A stretch of 64,000 bases of DNA from Dendrophyllia cribrosa. Lineage: Eukaryota; Cnidaria; Anthozoa; Scleractinia; Dendrophylliidae. The stretch is from the NCBI GenBank assembly GCA_024195265.1, contig JAJLRJ010000001.1:60568289-60632288 (forward strand), in the 5' to 3' direction. The position numbers and the translations under genes were made by a program. Of this stretch, positions 1 through 9,863 are shown piece after piece; within the stretch, counting starts at the first letter, position 1, and each line of letters begins with the position of its first letter. The notes below the pieces were generated by a model that did not search any database, had not been told where the DNA came from, and was given only the letters and a program-made list of their open reading frames with translations.

Positions 1-116
1 GTAAAGATGTGAGTGGCTAAACGAAAGGCTAAATTAGTGGAAATGGGGGGAAAAGGAATAAGATAACTTACGATTTCCTGGCGTAGCTCCTTGGTGAGTG
101 TCTTGAGGTTAGGCAT
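1..116 (-). CDS. PLE RT/GIY-YIG ORF, N-terminal end only (cut by window edge)
   Basis: These bases are identical to 3050-3165, which encode the first ~38 residues of the complete PLE protein on the minus strand. The ATG is at 116-114. The rest of this copy lies to the left of the window, so its integrity is unknown. Confidence 0.85.
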   Translation of the reverse strand, partial: MPNLKTLTKELRQEIVSYLIPFPPISTNLAFRLATHIF

Positions 117-453
117 CGTTGTCTTCGGTTCGTTCGGTGAGAAAGCTGTTGAGTAAGAAATATTGATGTAAAAAGTTAATGGTCGCAGCGAATAAATAAC
201 AAATGAATGGGGTTAGTTTCTAGAGAAACTGTGGTGCTGCGTCGGTGGGGGGATGAAACACGAGAATTTAGTTTTATCGACTGAGTCGATAAGGTAAATT
301 GACCACCGTAAAAAGATTCAAATAGCTGACGTTTCGAGCGCTAGCCCTTCGTCGGAGCGAATCAAGGAATTGTGGGTAGTGTGTGGTTTTATATAGTAAG
401 CGGTGGAGCTACGCTATTGGTGGAAATTTGGTGACGTGAAAAACAAATGTAGA
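117..453 (-). repeat. PLE spacer / pseudo-LTR, minus orientation
   Basis: This is the 337-bp non-coding spacer between the start of the left ORF and the stop of the next ORF. It contains a hammerhead-type motif (315-363) and a perfect 19-bp palindrome, TTATCGACTGAGTCGATAA, at 274-292. It is repeated at 3166-3502 and, in plus orientation, at 6210-6546 and (truncated) 9259-9454. Confidence 0.85.
315..363 (-). ncRNA. Hammerhead-type self-cleaving ribozyme motif
   Basis: Read on the minus strand, GAUUC-GCU pairs with AGC...GAAUC to form stem I. GGGC and GCUC form stem II around a UAGC loop, followed by GAAAC and the cleavage triplet GUC. The catalytic box reads CCGACGA where the consensus is CUGANGA, so U4 is a C, and one A lies unpaired before stem II. 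Hammerheads of this short-stem-III kind are known from PLE pseudo-LTRs. Activity here is uncertain because of the U4 change. Confidence 0.65.
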
Positions 454-3165
454 TTAGTTGAATGAAAAGCGTTCGTTGATTCCGTGGGGTTTGAGAGTGC
501 CGATTTGAAAGATGATTTTTTGTTCTAGGTTTTTACGGCTTTCTGTGTTACCCTGGTGTAGGGAAACGCCGCAGATTGTCATGTGTTGTTTAGAATGGTT
601 AGTAAGATTAAAATGGCGCGCGACTGGTTTGGATGCGTCTTTGTCATTTTTTTCAACGTCTCGGAGATGTTCACGAAAACGGTCGCCCAGTCTCCTCCCT
701 GTTTCGCCAATGTATATCTTTTTGCAAAAAGTACATGTAATGCAGTAGATAACATTTACGGAGGTGCATGTAAAATGATCAGTGATTTTAATAGATCGTT
801 TGGGTCCTGTTATTTTGTCCGCGTTGTGAATGAAAGGACAAGTGTTACATCGTGTGCGTGTGCATTTGAAAGTTCCCGGTACATCGTCAGATTTCAGAGC
901 GCTCGTAACTAGAAAGTTGCCTATGTTTTTGTCACGTTTGAATGAAATTAGTGGGGGTTGTGAAAAAATTCTGCCAGTTTCGGGGTCGTTTTGGAGTAAT
1001 TTGAAATTTTTTAAAATGATGCTTTTGACTGTGTTGTTGTGTGGGTGGAAAGTGAGGGTGAATGGAATTCTCTCGTTCTCTTCCTTCTGTGGCGTTTGTA
1101 GTGCTGACTGTCTGTCGATCTGTTGTGCACGTTGTTGGCCCGTATTAACAACAGAGTCAGGGTACCCACGTTTCTTGAAAAACTGGCACATTTCTTCTGA
1201 TTTGTTGGAAAAATCAGAGTCATCACTACATAGACGTCGAAGTCTGAGAAATTGAGAATACGGAATGGCGTTTTTAACGTGCGATGGATGTGAGGATGAA
1301 TGTAACAGATAACTGTGGGAATCTGTAGGTTTGTAGTGCACACTTGTAGATAAACTGTTACCGTTGATTGAAATATTAATGTCAAGAAAAGCGACTGAGG
1401 TTTCGGAAATTTCCCAGGTATATTTTAGAGCTGGATGAAAAGTATTGACAGAAGTTATGAATTGATTAAGTTCCTCTTTACTGGAAGAGGTAGCGCCAAT
1501 GCAATCATCGATGTAGCGGCCGTAGAGTTCGGGTTTGGTTCCGTGGTACTGATTAAAAAATTTGTCTTCGATGTGGCCTACAAAAAGGTTAGCGTAGCTT
1601 GGTCCCATTTTGGTGCCCATGGCGACTCCATTTACTTGTTTGTAGTAGTTTTGGGAAAATGAAAAACAGTTAAGTGTCAAAACTAATTCGGCTAAGCGGA
1701 GCAGTGTTTCTGAGCTTGGGTTTTGAATGGAGCGCTGGTCGAAAAAATATTTTAGTGCTTGAAGTCCTTCGTCATTGGGGATGACGGTATATAAAGAGGT
1801 AATGTCCATAGTGAAAATTAATTTGTTTTCGCTGGCAAAACTGAAATCCCGGAAAATTTCGAGTGCGTGATTGGTGTCCTTAATGTACGAGGGTAGTGAT
1901 TTGACAATGGGGGCCATGATTTTGTCTAAATAGCTAGAAATTAGTTCGGTAGGACAGCTACAAGCGGAAACAATGGGTCGGCCCGGATTGTTTGGTTTAT
2001 GAATTTTAGGTTTGAAATAAACGCGTGAGGTTCTAGGAGTAGTGATGATGAGATTGTTGGCGGTAACTGGTAATTGTTGTTTAGTAATGAGGTCTTGGAT
2101 AGTTTCTTTGACAATTTTTTGGTTGGTAGAAGTGAGATCTTTATCAACTTTGGCATAGAAAGCGGTGTCAGAAAGTTGCCGAAAAGCCTCTTGTCGGTAA
2201 AGGTCGGTCCGCCAAACAACTACCGCCCCGCCTTTGTCGGCCGCTTTGATAACAATGTCGCGTCGTTTGCTAAGACTTTTGAGCGCTGCCCATTCTCCTG
2301 TTGAAAGGTTGGAAATTTTGGTGTGGCGGTTAAATTTAAGTTTTTGGACATCGTGACGACATTTTTTGACGAAAAAATCTAGAGAAGAAAACTGGCCCTC
2401 TGGGGGAGTCCATTTTGATTTGCGAACGTTGAGTGTTTCAAAAACATCTTTTTCCGAGGTGTTAGAATTGTCTTCTTTGTCGTGGAAAAAAGCTCTTAAT
2501 TGCACGCGGCGAAGGAATTTTTCAACATCTTGTTTGACTGAAAATTCGTCGGTTTGTTTCGCTATAGGAACAAAGTTTAAACCTTTACTAAGAACAGACC
2601 TCTCTGGGTTAGAAAGCGGCAAATTTTCCGGAATGGTAACGACGCCATTGTGACTATCGAATGAATGGTCGCCGGATAATTGAGGACCTATTAACTGTTC
2701 AAGTTTTTGGGTCTTGATTTGGTTAAGGCTGTTGAACAGTTTAGCATTGAGTTCTTGAATTTTAGCGCGAATTGATTGTACTAAGACAGCTGGACAAATT
2801 TTGGAAAGTTCGGAACGGTATTGGATAATTTCCTTTTCGAGATTGTTACGTTTAAGGCACATAGCTCTGATGGTGATCCTCATAATATTACGCGAGAAAG
2901 AATTTTGGGCATGGTGAATTTCGTGGAAATATTGTTGATTGGAATCAGAGAATGTAGAAGCGTGAAAATTTGAACGAAACCCTTTAGGAATGACTTTGGA
3001 TTGGAGGCAACGGCCGATGAAATTGATGTGACTACAAAACCTAGTTTTGGTAAAGATGTGAGTGGCTAAACGAAAGGCTAAATTAGTGGAAATGGGGGGA
3101 AAAGGAATAAGATAACTTACGATTTCCTGGCGTAGCTCCTTGGTGAGTGTCTTGAGGTTAGGCAT
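454..3165 (-). CDS. Penelope-like element reverse transcriptase with GIY-YIG endonuclease (complete copy)
   Basis: The 903-residue ORF encodes the single protein of a Penelope-like retroelement, which copies its RNA into DNA at a nick made by its own endonuclease. Residues ~305-318 carry the PLE-typical AADKGG block, ~383-398 the KPKIHK...GRPIVS block, then RT motif A (MDITSLYT, Asp454), motif B (GVAMGTKMGP, 513-522) and motif C (YIDD, 551-554). A Cys cluster (CTRTRCNTC, ~768-776) precedes a GIY-YIG nuclease (VIYC ~805, KIYIGETGR ~816-824, RFREH ~829-833). No stop or frameshift is visible and all motifs are intact, so the protein may be active. It has Ile304 where the plus-strand copy has Phe. 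A GTAAGT splice-donor-like site lies 45 nt after the ATG. Confidence 0.93.
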   Translation of the reverse strand: MPNLKTLTKELRQEIVSYLIPFPPISTNLAFRLATHIFTKTRFCSHINFIGRCLQSKVIPKGFRSNFHASTFSDSNQQYFHEIHHAQNSFSRNIMRITIRAMCLKRNNLEKEIIQYRSELSKICPAVLVQSIRAKIQELNAKLFNSLNQIKTQKLEQLIGPQLSGDHSFDSHNGVVTIPENLPLSNPERSVLSKGLNFVPIAKQTDEFSVKQDVEKFLRRVQLRAFFHDKEDNSNTSEKDVFETLNVRKSKWTPPEGQFSSLDFFVKKCRHDVQKLKFNRHTKISNLSTGEWAALKSLSKRRDIVIKAADKGGAVVVWRTDLYRQEAFRQLSDTAFYAKVDKDLTSTNQKIVKETIQDLITKQQLPVTANNLIITTPRTSRVYFKPKIHKPNNPGRPIVSACSCPTELISSYLDKIMAPIVKSLPSYIKDTNHALEIFRDFSFASENKLIFTMDITSLYTVIPNDEGLQALKYFFDQRSIQNPSSETLLRLAELVLTLNCFSFSQNYYKQVNGVAMGTKMGPSYANLFVGHIEDKFFNQYHGTKPELYGRYIDDCIGATSSSKEELNQFITSVNTFHPALKYTWEISETSVAFLDINISINGNSLSTSVHYKPTDSHSYLLHSSSHPSHVKNAIPYSQFLRLRRLCSDDSDFSNKSEEMCQFFKKRGYPDSVVNTGQQRAQQIDRQSALQTPQKEENERIPFTLTFHPHNNTVKSIILKNFKLLQNDPETGRIFSQPPLISFKRDKNIGNFLVTSALKSDDVPGTFKCTRTRCNTCPFIHNADKITGPKRSIKITDHFTCTSVNVIYCITCTFCKKIYIGETGRRLGDRFREHLRDVEKNDKDASKPVARHFNLTNHSKQHMTICGVSLHQGNTESRKNLEQKIIFQIGTLKPHGINERFSFN

Positions 3166-3502
3166 CGTTGTCTTCGGTTCGTTCGGTGAGAAAGCTGTTG
3201 AGTAAGAAATATTGATGTAAAAAGTTAATGGTCGCAGCGAATAAATAACAAATGAATGGGGTTAGTTTCTAGAGAAACTGTGGTGCTGCGTCGGTGGGGG
3301 GATGAAACACGAGAATTTAGTTTTATCGACTGAGTCGATAAGGTAAATTGACCACCGTAAAAAGATTCAAATAGCTGACGTTTCGAGCGCTAGCCCTTCG
3401 TCGGAGCGAATCAAGGAATTGTGGGTAGTGTGTGGTTTTATATAGTAAGCGGTGGAGCTACGCTATTGGTGGAAATTTGGTGACGTGAAAAACAAATGTA
3501 GA
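3166..3502 (-). repeat. PLE spacer / pseudo-LTR, minus orientation
   Basis: This is the second copy of the 337-bp spacer, lying between the complete minus-strand ORF and the truncated one. The palindrome is at 3323-3341 and the ribozyme motif at 3364-3412. Confidence 0.85.
3364..3412 (-). ncRNA. Hammerhead-type self-cleaving ribozyme motif
   Basis: The sequence is identical to the motif at 315-363, one 3049-bp period away, with the same stems and the same CCGACGA box. Confidence 0.65.
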
Positions 3503-5086
3503 TTAGTTGAATGAAAAGCGTTCGTTGATTCCGTGGGGTTTGAGAGTGCCGATTTGAAAGATGATTTTTTGTTCTAGGTTTTTACGGCTTTCTGTGTTAC
3601 CCTGGTGTAGGGAAACGCCGCAGATTGTCATGTGTTGTTTAGAATGGTTAGTAAGATTAAAATGGCGCGCGACTGGTTTGGATGCGTCTTTGTCATTTTT
3701 TTCAACGTCTCGGAGATGTTCACGAAAACGGTCGCCCAGTCTCCTCCCTGTTTCGCCAATGTATATCTTTTTGCAAAAAGTACATGTAATGCAGTAGATA
3801 ACATTTACGGAGGTGCATGTAAAATGATCAGTGATTTTAATAGATCGTTTGGGTCCTGTTATTTTGTCCGCGTTGTGAATGAAAGGACAAGTGTTACATC
3901 GTGTGCGTGTGCATTTGAAAGTTCCCGGTACATCGTCAGATTTCAGAGCGCTCGTAACTAGAAAGTTGCCTATGTTTTTGTCACGTTTGAATGAAATTAG
4001 TGGGGGTTGTGAAAAAATTCTGCCAGTTTCGGGGTCGTTTTGGAGTAATTTGAAATTTTTTAAAATGATGCTTTTGACTGTGTTGTTGTGTGGGTGGAAA
4101 GTGAGGGTGAATGGAATTCTCTCGTTCTCTTCCTTCTGTGGCGTTTGTAGTGCTGACTGTCTGTCGATCTGTTGTGCACGTTGTTGGCCCGTATTAACAA
4201 CAGAGTCAGGGTACCCACGTTTCTTGAAAAACTGGCACATTTCTTCTGATTTGTTGGAAAAATCAGAGTCATCACTACATAGACGTCGAAGTCTGAGAAA
4301 TTGAGAATACGGAATGGCGTTTTTAACGTGCGATGGATGTGAGGATGAATGTAACAGATAACTGTGGGAATCTGTAGGTTTGTAGTGCACACTTGTAGAT
4401 AAACTGTTACCGTTGATTGAAATATTAATGTCAAGAAAAGCGACTGAGGTTTCGGAAATTTCCCAGGTATATTTTAGAGCTGGATGAAAAGTATTGACAG
4501 AAGTTATGAATTGATTAAGTTCCTCTTTACTGGAAGAGGTAGCGCCAATGCAATCATCGATGTAGCGGCCGTAGAGTTCGGGTTTGGTTCCGTGGTACTG
4601 ATTAAAAAATTTGTCTTCGATGTGGCCTACAAAAAGGTTAGCGTAGCTTGGTCCCATTTTGGTGCCCATGGCGACTCCATTTACTTGTTTGTAGTAGTTT
4701 TGGGAAAATGAAAAACAGTTAAGTGTCAAAACTAATTCGGCTAAGCGGAGCAGTGTTTCTGAGCTTGGGTTTTGAATGGAGCGCTGGTCGAAAAAATATT
4801 TTAGTGCTTGAAGTCCTTCGTCATTGGGGATGACGGTATATAAAGAGGTAATGTCCATAGTGAAAATTAATTTGTTTTCGCTGGCAAAACTGAAATCCCG
4901 GAAAATTTCGAGTGCGTGATTGGTGTCCTTAATGTACGAGGGTAGTGATTTGACAATGGGGGCCATGATTTTGTCTAAATAGCTAGAAATTAGTTCGGTA
5001 GGACAGCTACAAGCGGAAACAATGGGTCGGCCCGGATTGTTTGGTTTATGAATTTTAGGTTTGAAATAAACGCGTGAGGTTCTAGG
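3503..5086 (-). pseudogene. 5'-truncated PLE ORF (residues ~377-903), left side of inverted junction
   Basis: On the minus strand this copy matches the complete ORF from residue ~377 (PRTSRVY) to the stop, retaining RT motifs A, B and C and the GIY-YIG nuclease. It lacks the N-terminal 376 residues, including the AADKGG block. Upstream of 5086 the sequence becomes the opposite strand of another copy, so any apparent start codon there is chimeric. Truncation at the 5' end is the usual outcome of incomplete target-primed reverse transcription. Confidence 0.88.
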
Positions 5087-6209
5087 CCACATCGAAGACA
5101 AATTTTTTAATCAGTACCACGGAACCAAACCCGAACTCTACGGCCGCTACATCGATGATTGCATTGGCGCTACCTCTTCCAGTAAAGAGGAACTTAATCA
5201 ATTCATAACTTCTGTCAATACTTTTCATCCAGCTCTAAAATATACCTGGGAAATTTCCGAAACCTCAGTCGCTTTTCTTGACATTAATATTTCAATCAAC
5301 GGTAACAGTTTATCTACAAGTGTGCACTACAAACCTACAGATTCCCACAGTTATCTGTTACATTCATCCTCACATCCATCGCACGTTAAAAACGCCATTC
5401 CGTATTCTCAATTTCTCAGACTTCGACGTCTATGTAGTGATGACTCTGATTTTTCCAACAAATCAGAAGAAATGTGCCAGTTTTTCAAGAAACGTGGGTA
5501 CCCTGACTCTGTTGTTAATACGGGCCAACAACGTGCACAACAGATCGACAGACAGTCAGCACTACAAACGCCACAGAAGGAAGAGAACGAGAGAATTCCA
5601 TTCACCCTCACTTTCCACCCACACAACAACACAGTCAAAAGCATCATTTTAAAAAATTTCAAATTACTCCAAAACGACCCCGAAACTGGCAGAATTTTTT
5701 CACAACCCCCACTAATTTCATTCAAACGTGACAAAAACATAGGCAACTTTCTAGTTACGAGCGCTCTGAAATCTGACGATGTACCGGGAACTTTCAAATG
5801 CACACGCACACGATGTAACACTTGTCCTTTCATTCACAACGCGGACAAAATAACAGGACCCAAACGATCTATTAAAATCACTGATCATTTTACATGCACC
5901 TCCGTAAATGTTATCTACTGCATTACATGTACTTTTTGCAAAAAGATATACATTGGCGAAACAGGGAGGAGACTGGGCGACCGTTTTCGTGAACATCTCC
6001 GAGACGTTGAAAAAAATGACAAAGACGCATCCAAACCAGTCGCGCGCCATTTTAATCTTACTAACCATTCTAAACAACACATGACAATCTGCGGCGTTTC
6101 CCTACACCAGGGTAACACAGAAAGCCGTAAAAACCTAGAACAAAAAATCATCTTTCAAATCGGCACTCTCAAACCCCACGGAATCAACGAACGCTTTTCA
6201 TTCAACTAA
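5087..6209 (+). pseudogene. 5'-truncated PLE ORF (residues ~530-903), right side of inverted junction
   Basis: This is plus-strand coding sequence identical to 8136-9258 of the complete copy. It starts at residue ~530 (GHIEDKFF) just after RT motif B and continues through YIDD, the Cys cluster and GIY-YIG to the stop at 6209. It lacks the N-terminal region and RT motifs A and B, so it cannot encode a working polymerase. Confidence 0.88.
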
Positions 6210-6546
6210 TCTACATTTGTTTTTCACGTCACCAAATTTCCACCAATAGCGTAGCTCCACCGCTTACTATATAAAACCACACACTACCCACAATTCCTTG
6301 ATTCGCTCCGACGAAGGGCTAGCGCTCGAAACGTCAGCTATTTGAATCTTTTTACGGTGGTCAATTTACCTTATCGACTCAGTCGATAAAACTAAATTCT
6401 CGTGTTTCATCCCCCCACCGACGCAGCACCACAGTTTCTCTAGAAACTAACCCCATTCATTTGTTATTTATTCGCTGCGACCATTAACTTTTTACATCAA
6501 TATTTCTTACTCAACAGCTTTCTCACCGAACGAACCGAAGACAACG
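6210..6546 (+). repeat. PLE spacer / pseudo-LTR, plus orientation
   Basis: This spacer lies between the truncated plus ORF and the complete plus ORF and is the reverse complement of the minus-strand spacers. The ribozyme motif is at 6300-6348 and the palindrome at 6371-6389. Its 3' end is the immediate 5' leader of the complete ORF. Confidence 0.85.
6300..6348 (+). ncRNA. Hammerhead-type self-cleaving ribozyme motif
   Basis: Stem I is GAUUC-GCU (from 6300) with AGC...GAAUC (to 6348). The catalytic box is CCGACGA, stem II is GGGC/GCUC, then GAAAC and GUC. It lies about 200 nt upstream of the ATG, where self-cleavage would define the 5' end of the element transcript. U4 is replaced by C. Confidence 0.65.
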
Positions 6547-9258
6547 ATGCCTAACCTCAAGACACTCACCAAGGAGCTACGCCAGGAAATCGTAAGTTAT
6601 CTTATTCCTTTTCCCCCCATTTCCACTAATTTAGCCTTTCGTTTAGCCACTCACATCTTTACCAAAACTAGGTTTTGTAGTCACATCAATTTCATCGGCC
6701 GTTGCCTCCAATCCAAAGTCATTCCTAAAGGGTTTCGTTCAAATTTTCACGCTTCTACATTCTCTGATTCCAATCAACAATATTTCCACGAAATTCACCA
6801 TGCCCAAAATTCTTTCTCGCGTAATATTATGAGGATCACCATCAGAGCTATGTGCCTTAAACGTAACAATCTCGAAAAGGAAATTATCCAATACCGTTCC
6901 GAACTTTCCAAAATTTGTCCAGCTGTCTTAGTACAATCAATTCGCGCTAAAATTCAAGAACTCAATGCTAAACTGTTCAACAGCCTTAACCAAATCAAGA
7001 CCCAAAAACTTGAACAGTTAATAGGTCCTCAATTATCCGGCGACCATTCATTCGATAGTCACAATGGCGTCGTTACCATTCCGGAAAATTTGCCGCTTTC
7101 TAACCCAGAGAGGTCTGTTCTTAGTAAAGGTTTAAACTTTGTTCCTATAGCGAAACAAACCGACGAATTTTCAGTCAAACAAGATGTTGAAAAATTCCTT
7201 CGCCGCGTGCAATTAAGAGCTTTTTTCCACGACAAAGAAGACAATTCTAACACCTCGGAAAAAGATGTTTTTGAAACACTCAACGTTCGCAAATCAAAAT
7301 GGACTCCCCCAGAGGGCCAGTTTTCTTCTCTAGATTTTTTCGTCAAAAAATGTCGTCACGATGTCCAAAAACTTAAATTTAACCGCCACACCAAAATTTC
7401 CAACCTTTCAACAGGAGAATGGGCAGCGCTCAAAAGTCTTAGCAAACGACGCGACTTTGTTATCAAAGCGGCCGACAAAGGCGGGGCGGTAGTTGTTTGG
7501 CGGACCGACCTTTACCGACAAGAGGCTTTTCGGCAACTTTCTGACACCGCTTTCTATGCCAAAGTTGATAAAGATCTCACTTCTACCAACCAAAAAATTG
7601 TCAAAGAAACTATCCAAGACCTCATTACTAAACAACAATTACCAGTTACCGCCAACAATCTCATCATCACTACTCCTAGAACCTCACGCGTTTATTTCAA
7701 ACCTAAAATTCATAAACCAAACAATCCGGGCCGACCCATTGTTTCCGCTTGTAGCTGTCCTACCGAACTAATTTCTAGCTATTTAGACAAAATCATGGCC
7801 CCCATTGTCAAATCACTACCCTCGTACATTAAGGACACCAATCACGCACTCGAAATTTTCCGGGATTTCAGTTTTGCCAGCGAAAACAAATTAATTTTCA
7901 CTATGGACATTACCTCTTTATATACCGTCATCCCCAATGACGAAGGACTTCAAGCACTAAAATATTTTTTCGACCAGCGCTCCATTCAAAACCCAAGCTC
8001 AGAAACACTGCTCCGCTTAGCCGAATTAGTTTTGACACTTAACTGTTTTTCATTTTCCCAAAACTACTACAAACAAGTAAATGGAGTCGCCATGGGCACC
8101 AAAATGGGACCAAGCTACGCTAACCTTTTTGTAGGCCACATCGAAGACAAATTTTTTAATCAGTACCACGGAACCAAACCCGAACTCTACGGCCGCTACA
8201 TCGATGATTGCATTGGCGCTACCTCTTCCAGTAAAGAGGAACTTAATCAATTCATAACTTCTGTCAATACTTTTCATCCAGCTCTAAAATATACCTGGGA
8301 AATTTCCGAAACCTCAGTCGCTTTTCTTGACATTAATATTTCAATCAACGGTAACAGTTTATCTACAAGTGTGCACTACAAACCTACAGATTCCCACAGT
8401 TATCTGTTACATTCATCCTCACATCCATCGCACGTTAAAAACGCCATTCCGTATTCTCAATTTCTCAGACTTCGACGTCTATGTAGTGATGACTCTGATT
8501 TTTCCAACAAATCAGAAGAAATGTGCCAGTTTTTCAAGAAACGTGGGTACCCTGACTCTGTTGTTAATACGGGCCAACAACGTGCACAACAGATCGACAG
8601 ACAGTCAGCACTACAAACGCCACAGAAGGAAGAGAACGAGAGAATTCCATTCACCCTCACTTTCCACCCACACAACAACACAGTCAAAAGCATCATTTTA
8701 AAAAATTTCAAATTACTCCAAAACGACCCCGAAACTGGCAGAATTTTTTCACAACCCCCACTAATTTCATTCAAACGTGACAAAAACATAGGCAACTTTC
8801 TAGTTACGAGCGCTCTGAAATCTGACGATGTACCGGGAACTTTCAAATGCACACGCACACGATGTAACACTTGTCCTTTCATTCACAACGCGGACAAAAT
8901 AACAGGACCCAAACGATCTATTAAAATCACTGATCATTTTACATGCACCTCCGTAAATGTTATCTACTGCATTACATGTACTTTTTGCAAAAAGATATAC
9001 ATTGGCGAAACAGGGAGGAGACTGGGCGACCGTTTTCGTGAACATCTCCGAGACGTTGAAAAAAATGACAAAGACGCATCCAAACCAGTCGCGCGCCATT
9101 TTAATCTTACTAACCATTCTAAACAACACATGACAATCTGCGGCGTTTCCCTACACCAGGGTAACACAGAAAGCCGTAAAAACCTAGAACAAAAAATCAT
9201 CTTTCAAATCGGCACTCTCAAACCCCACGGAATCAACGAACGCTTTTCATTCAACTAA
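6547..9258 (+). CDS. Penelope-like element reverse transcriptase with GIY-YIG endonuclease (complete plus-strand copy)
   Basis: This 903-residue protein is identical to the minus-strand copy except Phe304 for Ile. The domain order is an N-terminal region rich in Lys/Arg, the AADKGG block (~308-313), RT motifs A (Asp454), B (GVAMGTKMGP) and C (YIDD 551-554), a Cys cluster (~768-776) and a GIY-YIG endonuclease (~805-860). The ATG at 6547 is taken because the ORF is open from it and it sits just downstream of the pseudo-LTR. GTAAGT at 6592-6597 followed by AG at 6633-6634 resembles a tiny intron; removing it would break this frame, so the unspliced reading is preferred. Reverse transcription by target priming is known for the family; activity is inferred only from intact motifs. 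Confidence 0.94.
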   Translation: MPNLKTLTKELRQEIVSYLIPFPPISTNLAFRLATHIFTKTRFCSHINFIGRCLQSKVIPKGFRSNFHASTFSDSNQQYFHEIHHAQNSFSRNIMRITIRAMCLKRNNLEKEIIQYRSELSKICPAVLVQSIRAKIQELNAKLFNSLNQIKTQKLEQLIGPQLSGDHSFDSHNGVVTIPENLPLSNPERSVLSKGLNFVPIAKQTDEFSVKQDVEKFLRRVQLRAFFHDKEDNSNTSEKDVFETLNVRKSKWTPPEGQFSSLDFFVKKCRHDVQKLKFNRHTKISNLSTGEWAALKSLSKRRDFVIKAADKGGAVVVWRTDLYRQEAFRQLSDTAFYAKVDKDLTSTNQKIVKETIQDLITKQQLPVTANNLIITTPRTSRVYFKPKIHKPNNPGRPIVSACSCPTELISSYLDKIMAPIVKSLPSYIKDTNHALEIFRDFSFASENKLIFTMDITSLYTVIPNDEGLQALKYFFDQRSIQNPSSETLLRLAELVLTLNCFSFSQNYYKQVNGVAMGTKMGPSYANLFVGHIEDKFFNQYHGTKPELYGRYIDDCIGATSSSKEELNQFITSVNTFHPALKYTWEISETSVAFLDINISINGNSLSTSVHYKPTDSHSYLLHSSSHPSHVKNAIPYSQFLRLRRLCSDDSDFSNKSEEMCQFFKKRGYPDSVVNTGQQRAQQIDRQSALQTPQKEENERIPFTLTFHPHNNTVKSIILKNFKLLQNDPETGRIFSQPPLISFKRDKNIGNFLVTSALKSDDVPGTFKCTRTRCNTCPFIHNADKITGPKRSIKITDHFTCTSVNVIYCITCTFCKKIYIGETGRRLGDRFREHLRDVEKNDKDASKPVARHFNLTNHSKQHMTICGVSLHQGNTESRKNLEQKIIFQIGTLKPHGINERFSFN

Positions 9259-9454
9259 TCTACATTTGTTTTTCACGTCACCAAATTTCCACCAATAGCG
9301 TAGCTCCACCGCTTACTATATAAAACCACACACTACCCACAATTCCTTGATTCGCTCCGACGAAGGGCTAGCGCTCGAAACGTCAGCTATTTGAATCTTT
9401 TTACGGTGGTCAATTTACCTTATCGACTCAGTCGATAAAACTAAATTCTCGTGT
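9259..9454 (+). repeat. Terminal, shortened PLE pseudo-LTR
   Basis: The first 196 bases match the internal spacer from 6210 onward, including the ribozyme motif and the palindrome at 9420-9438. Similarity stops after GTGT at 9454, where unrelated DNA begins. This marks the right-hand boundary of the insertion. Confidence 0.85.
9349..9397 (+). ncRNA. Hammerhead-type self-cleaving ribozyme motif
   Basis: This is the same 49-nt motif as at 6300-6348, exactly 3049 bases downstream, in the terminal pseudo-LTR. Paired with the upstream copy, it would release a unit-length RNA if cleavage works. Confidence 0.65.
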
Positions 9455-9863
9455 CTAAGAGGTGAATCGTTCAGAAAAATTTATCATCGTACGCAGCGGC
9501 GGGTCCGCCCTTGGAGCCCCCCACCCCCATCTAACATTTTTAATCCCCCTTCCCCTTTAGGATGAAGTCTGGATTCTTAACTGATACTTGTGTTTGAGTC
9601 GCCAATGAATGAAAAAAAAACGTATGGCGTTTACACATCTAATTTGAAAACAGAGAAGCTATTAAAATACAACGAATTTCAGTCGAATAATAAATCCCTT
9701 ATTCAATGGTTTAACAGGTAACACGTGTAGTTTTCTCGCCCATGTGGGGCTCGAAAAAATACTACGCAACGCGTAAATGATACCGCGCGCATTATCTTTT
9801 AAACCCCCGAATAAGGTGTATTTATTCGATACGAAATTGAAGGATACAATATGTTCTACTTAA
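9455..9863. other. Flank of PLE cluster, no gene seen
   Basis: No coding signal is visible. If gene 1 matches gene 2, this DNA lies in intron 1 of insulin-like gene 1, but it has no counterpart in gene 2. A first (signal-peptide) exon like that of gene 2 was looked for and not found. Confidence 0.5.

Larger units (their letters stand above)
1..9454. mobile_element. Penelope-like element cluster, tandem units plus inverted arm
   Basis: The minus-strand part repeats with a period of 3049 bases (position 1 matches 3050, and the ORF at 454-3165 recurs at 3503). At 5083-5086 the minus-strand array switches to a plus-strand array of the same element, which runs to 9454, where similarity to the internal spacer stops after GTGT. 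Each unit is one long ORF plus a 337-bp spacer, the arrangement known for Penelope-like elements with pseudo-LTRs. The two complete ORFs differ by a single residue (Ile or Phe at residue 304), so the copies are very young or recently homogenised. The left edge lies outside the window. An assembly artefact at the inverted junction cannot be excluded from sequence alone. Confidence 0.93.

Noticed and set aside
512..1662. Plus-strand open frames inside the minus-strand PLE ORF
   Set aside because: Shadows of the PLE coding region, repeated identically with each copy.
1..9454. LTR retrotransposon or retrovirus
   Set aside because: No gag, protease, integrase or primer-binding site; the RT with GIY-YIG nuclease and pseudo-LTR layout is that of Penelope-like elements.
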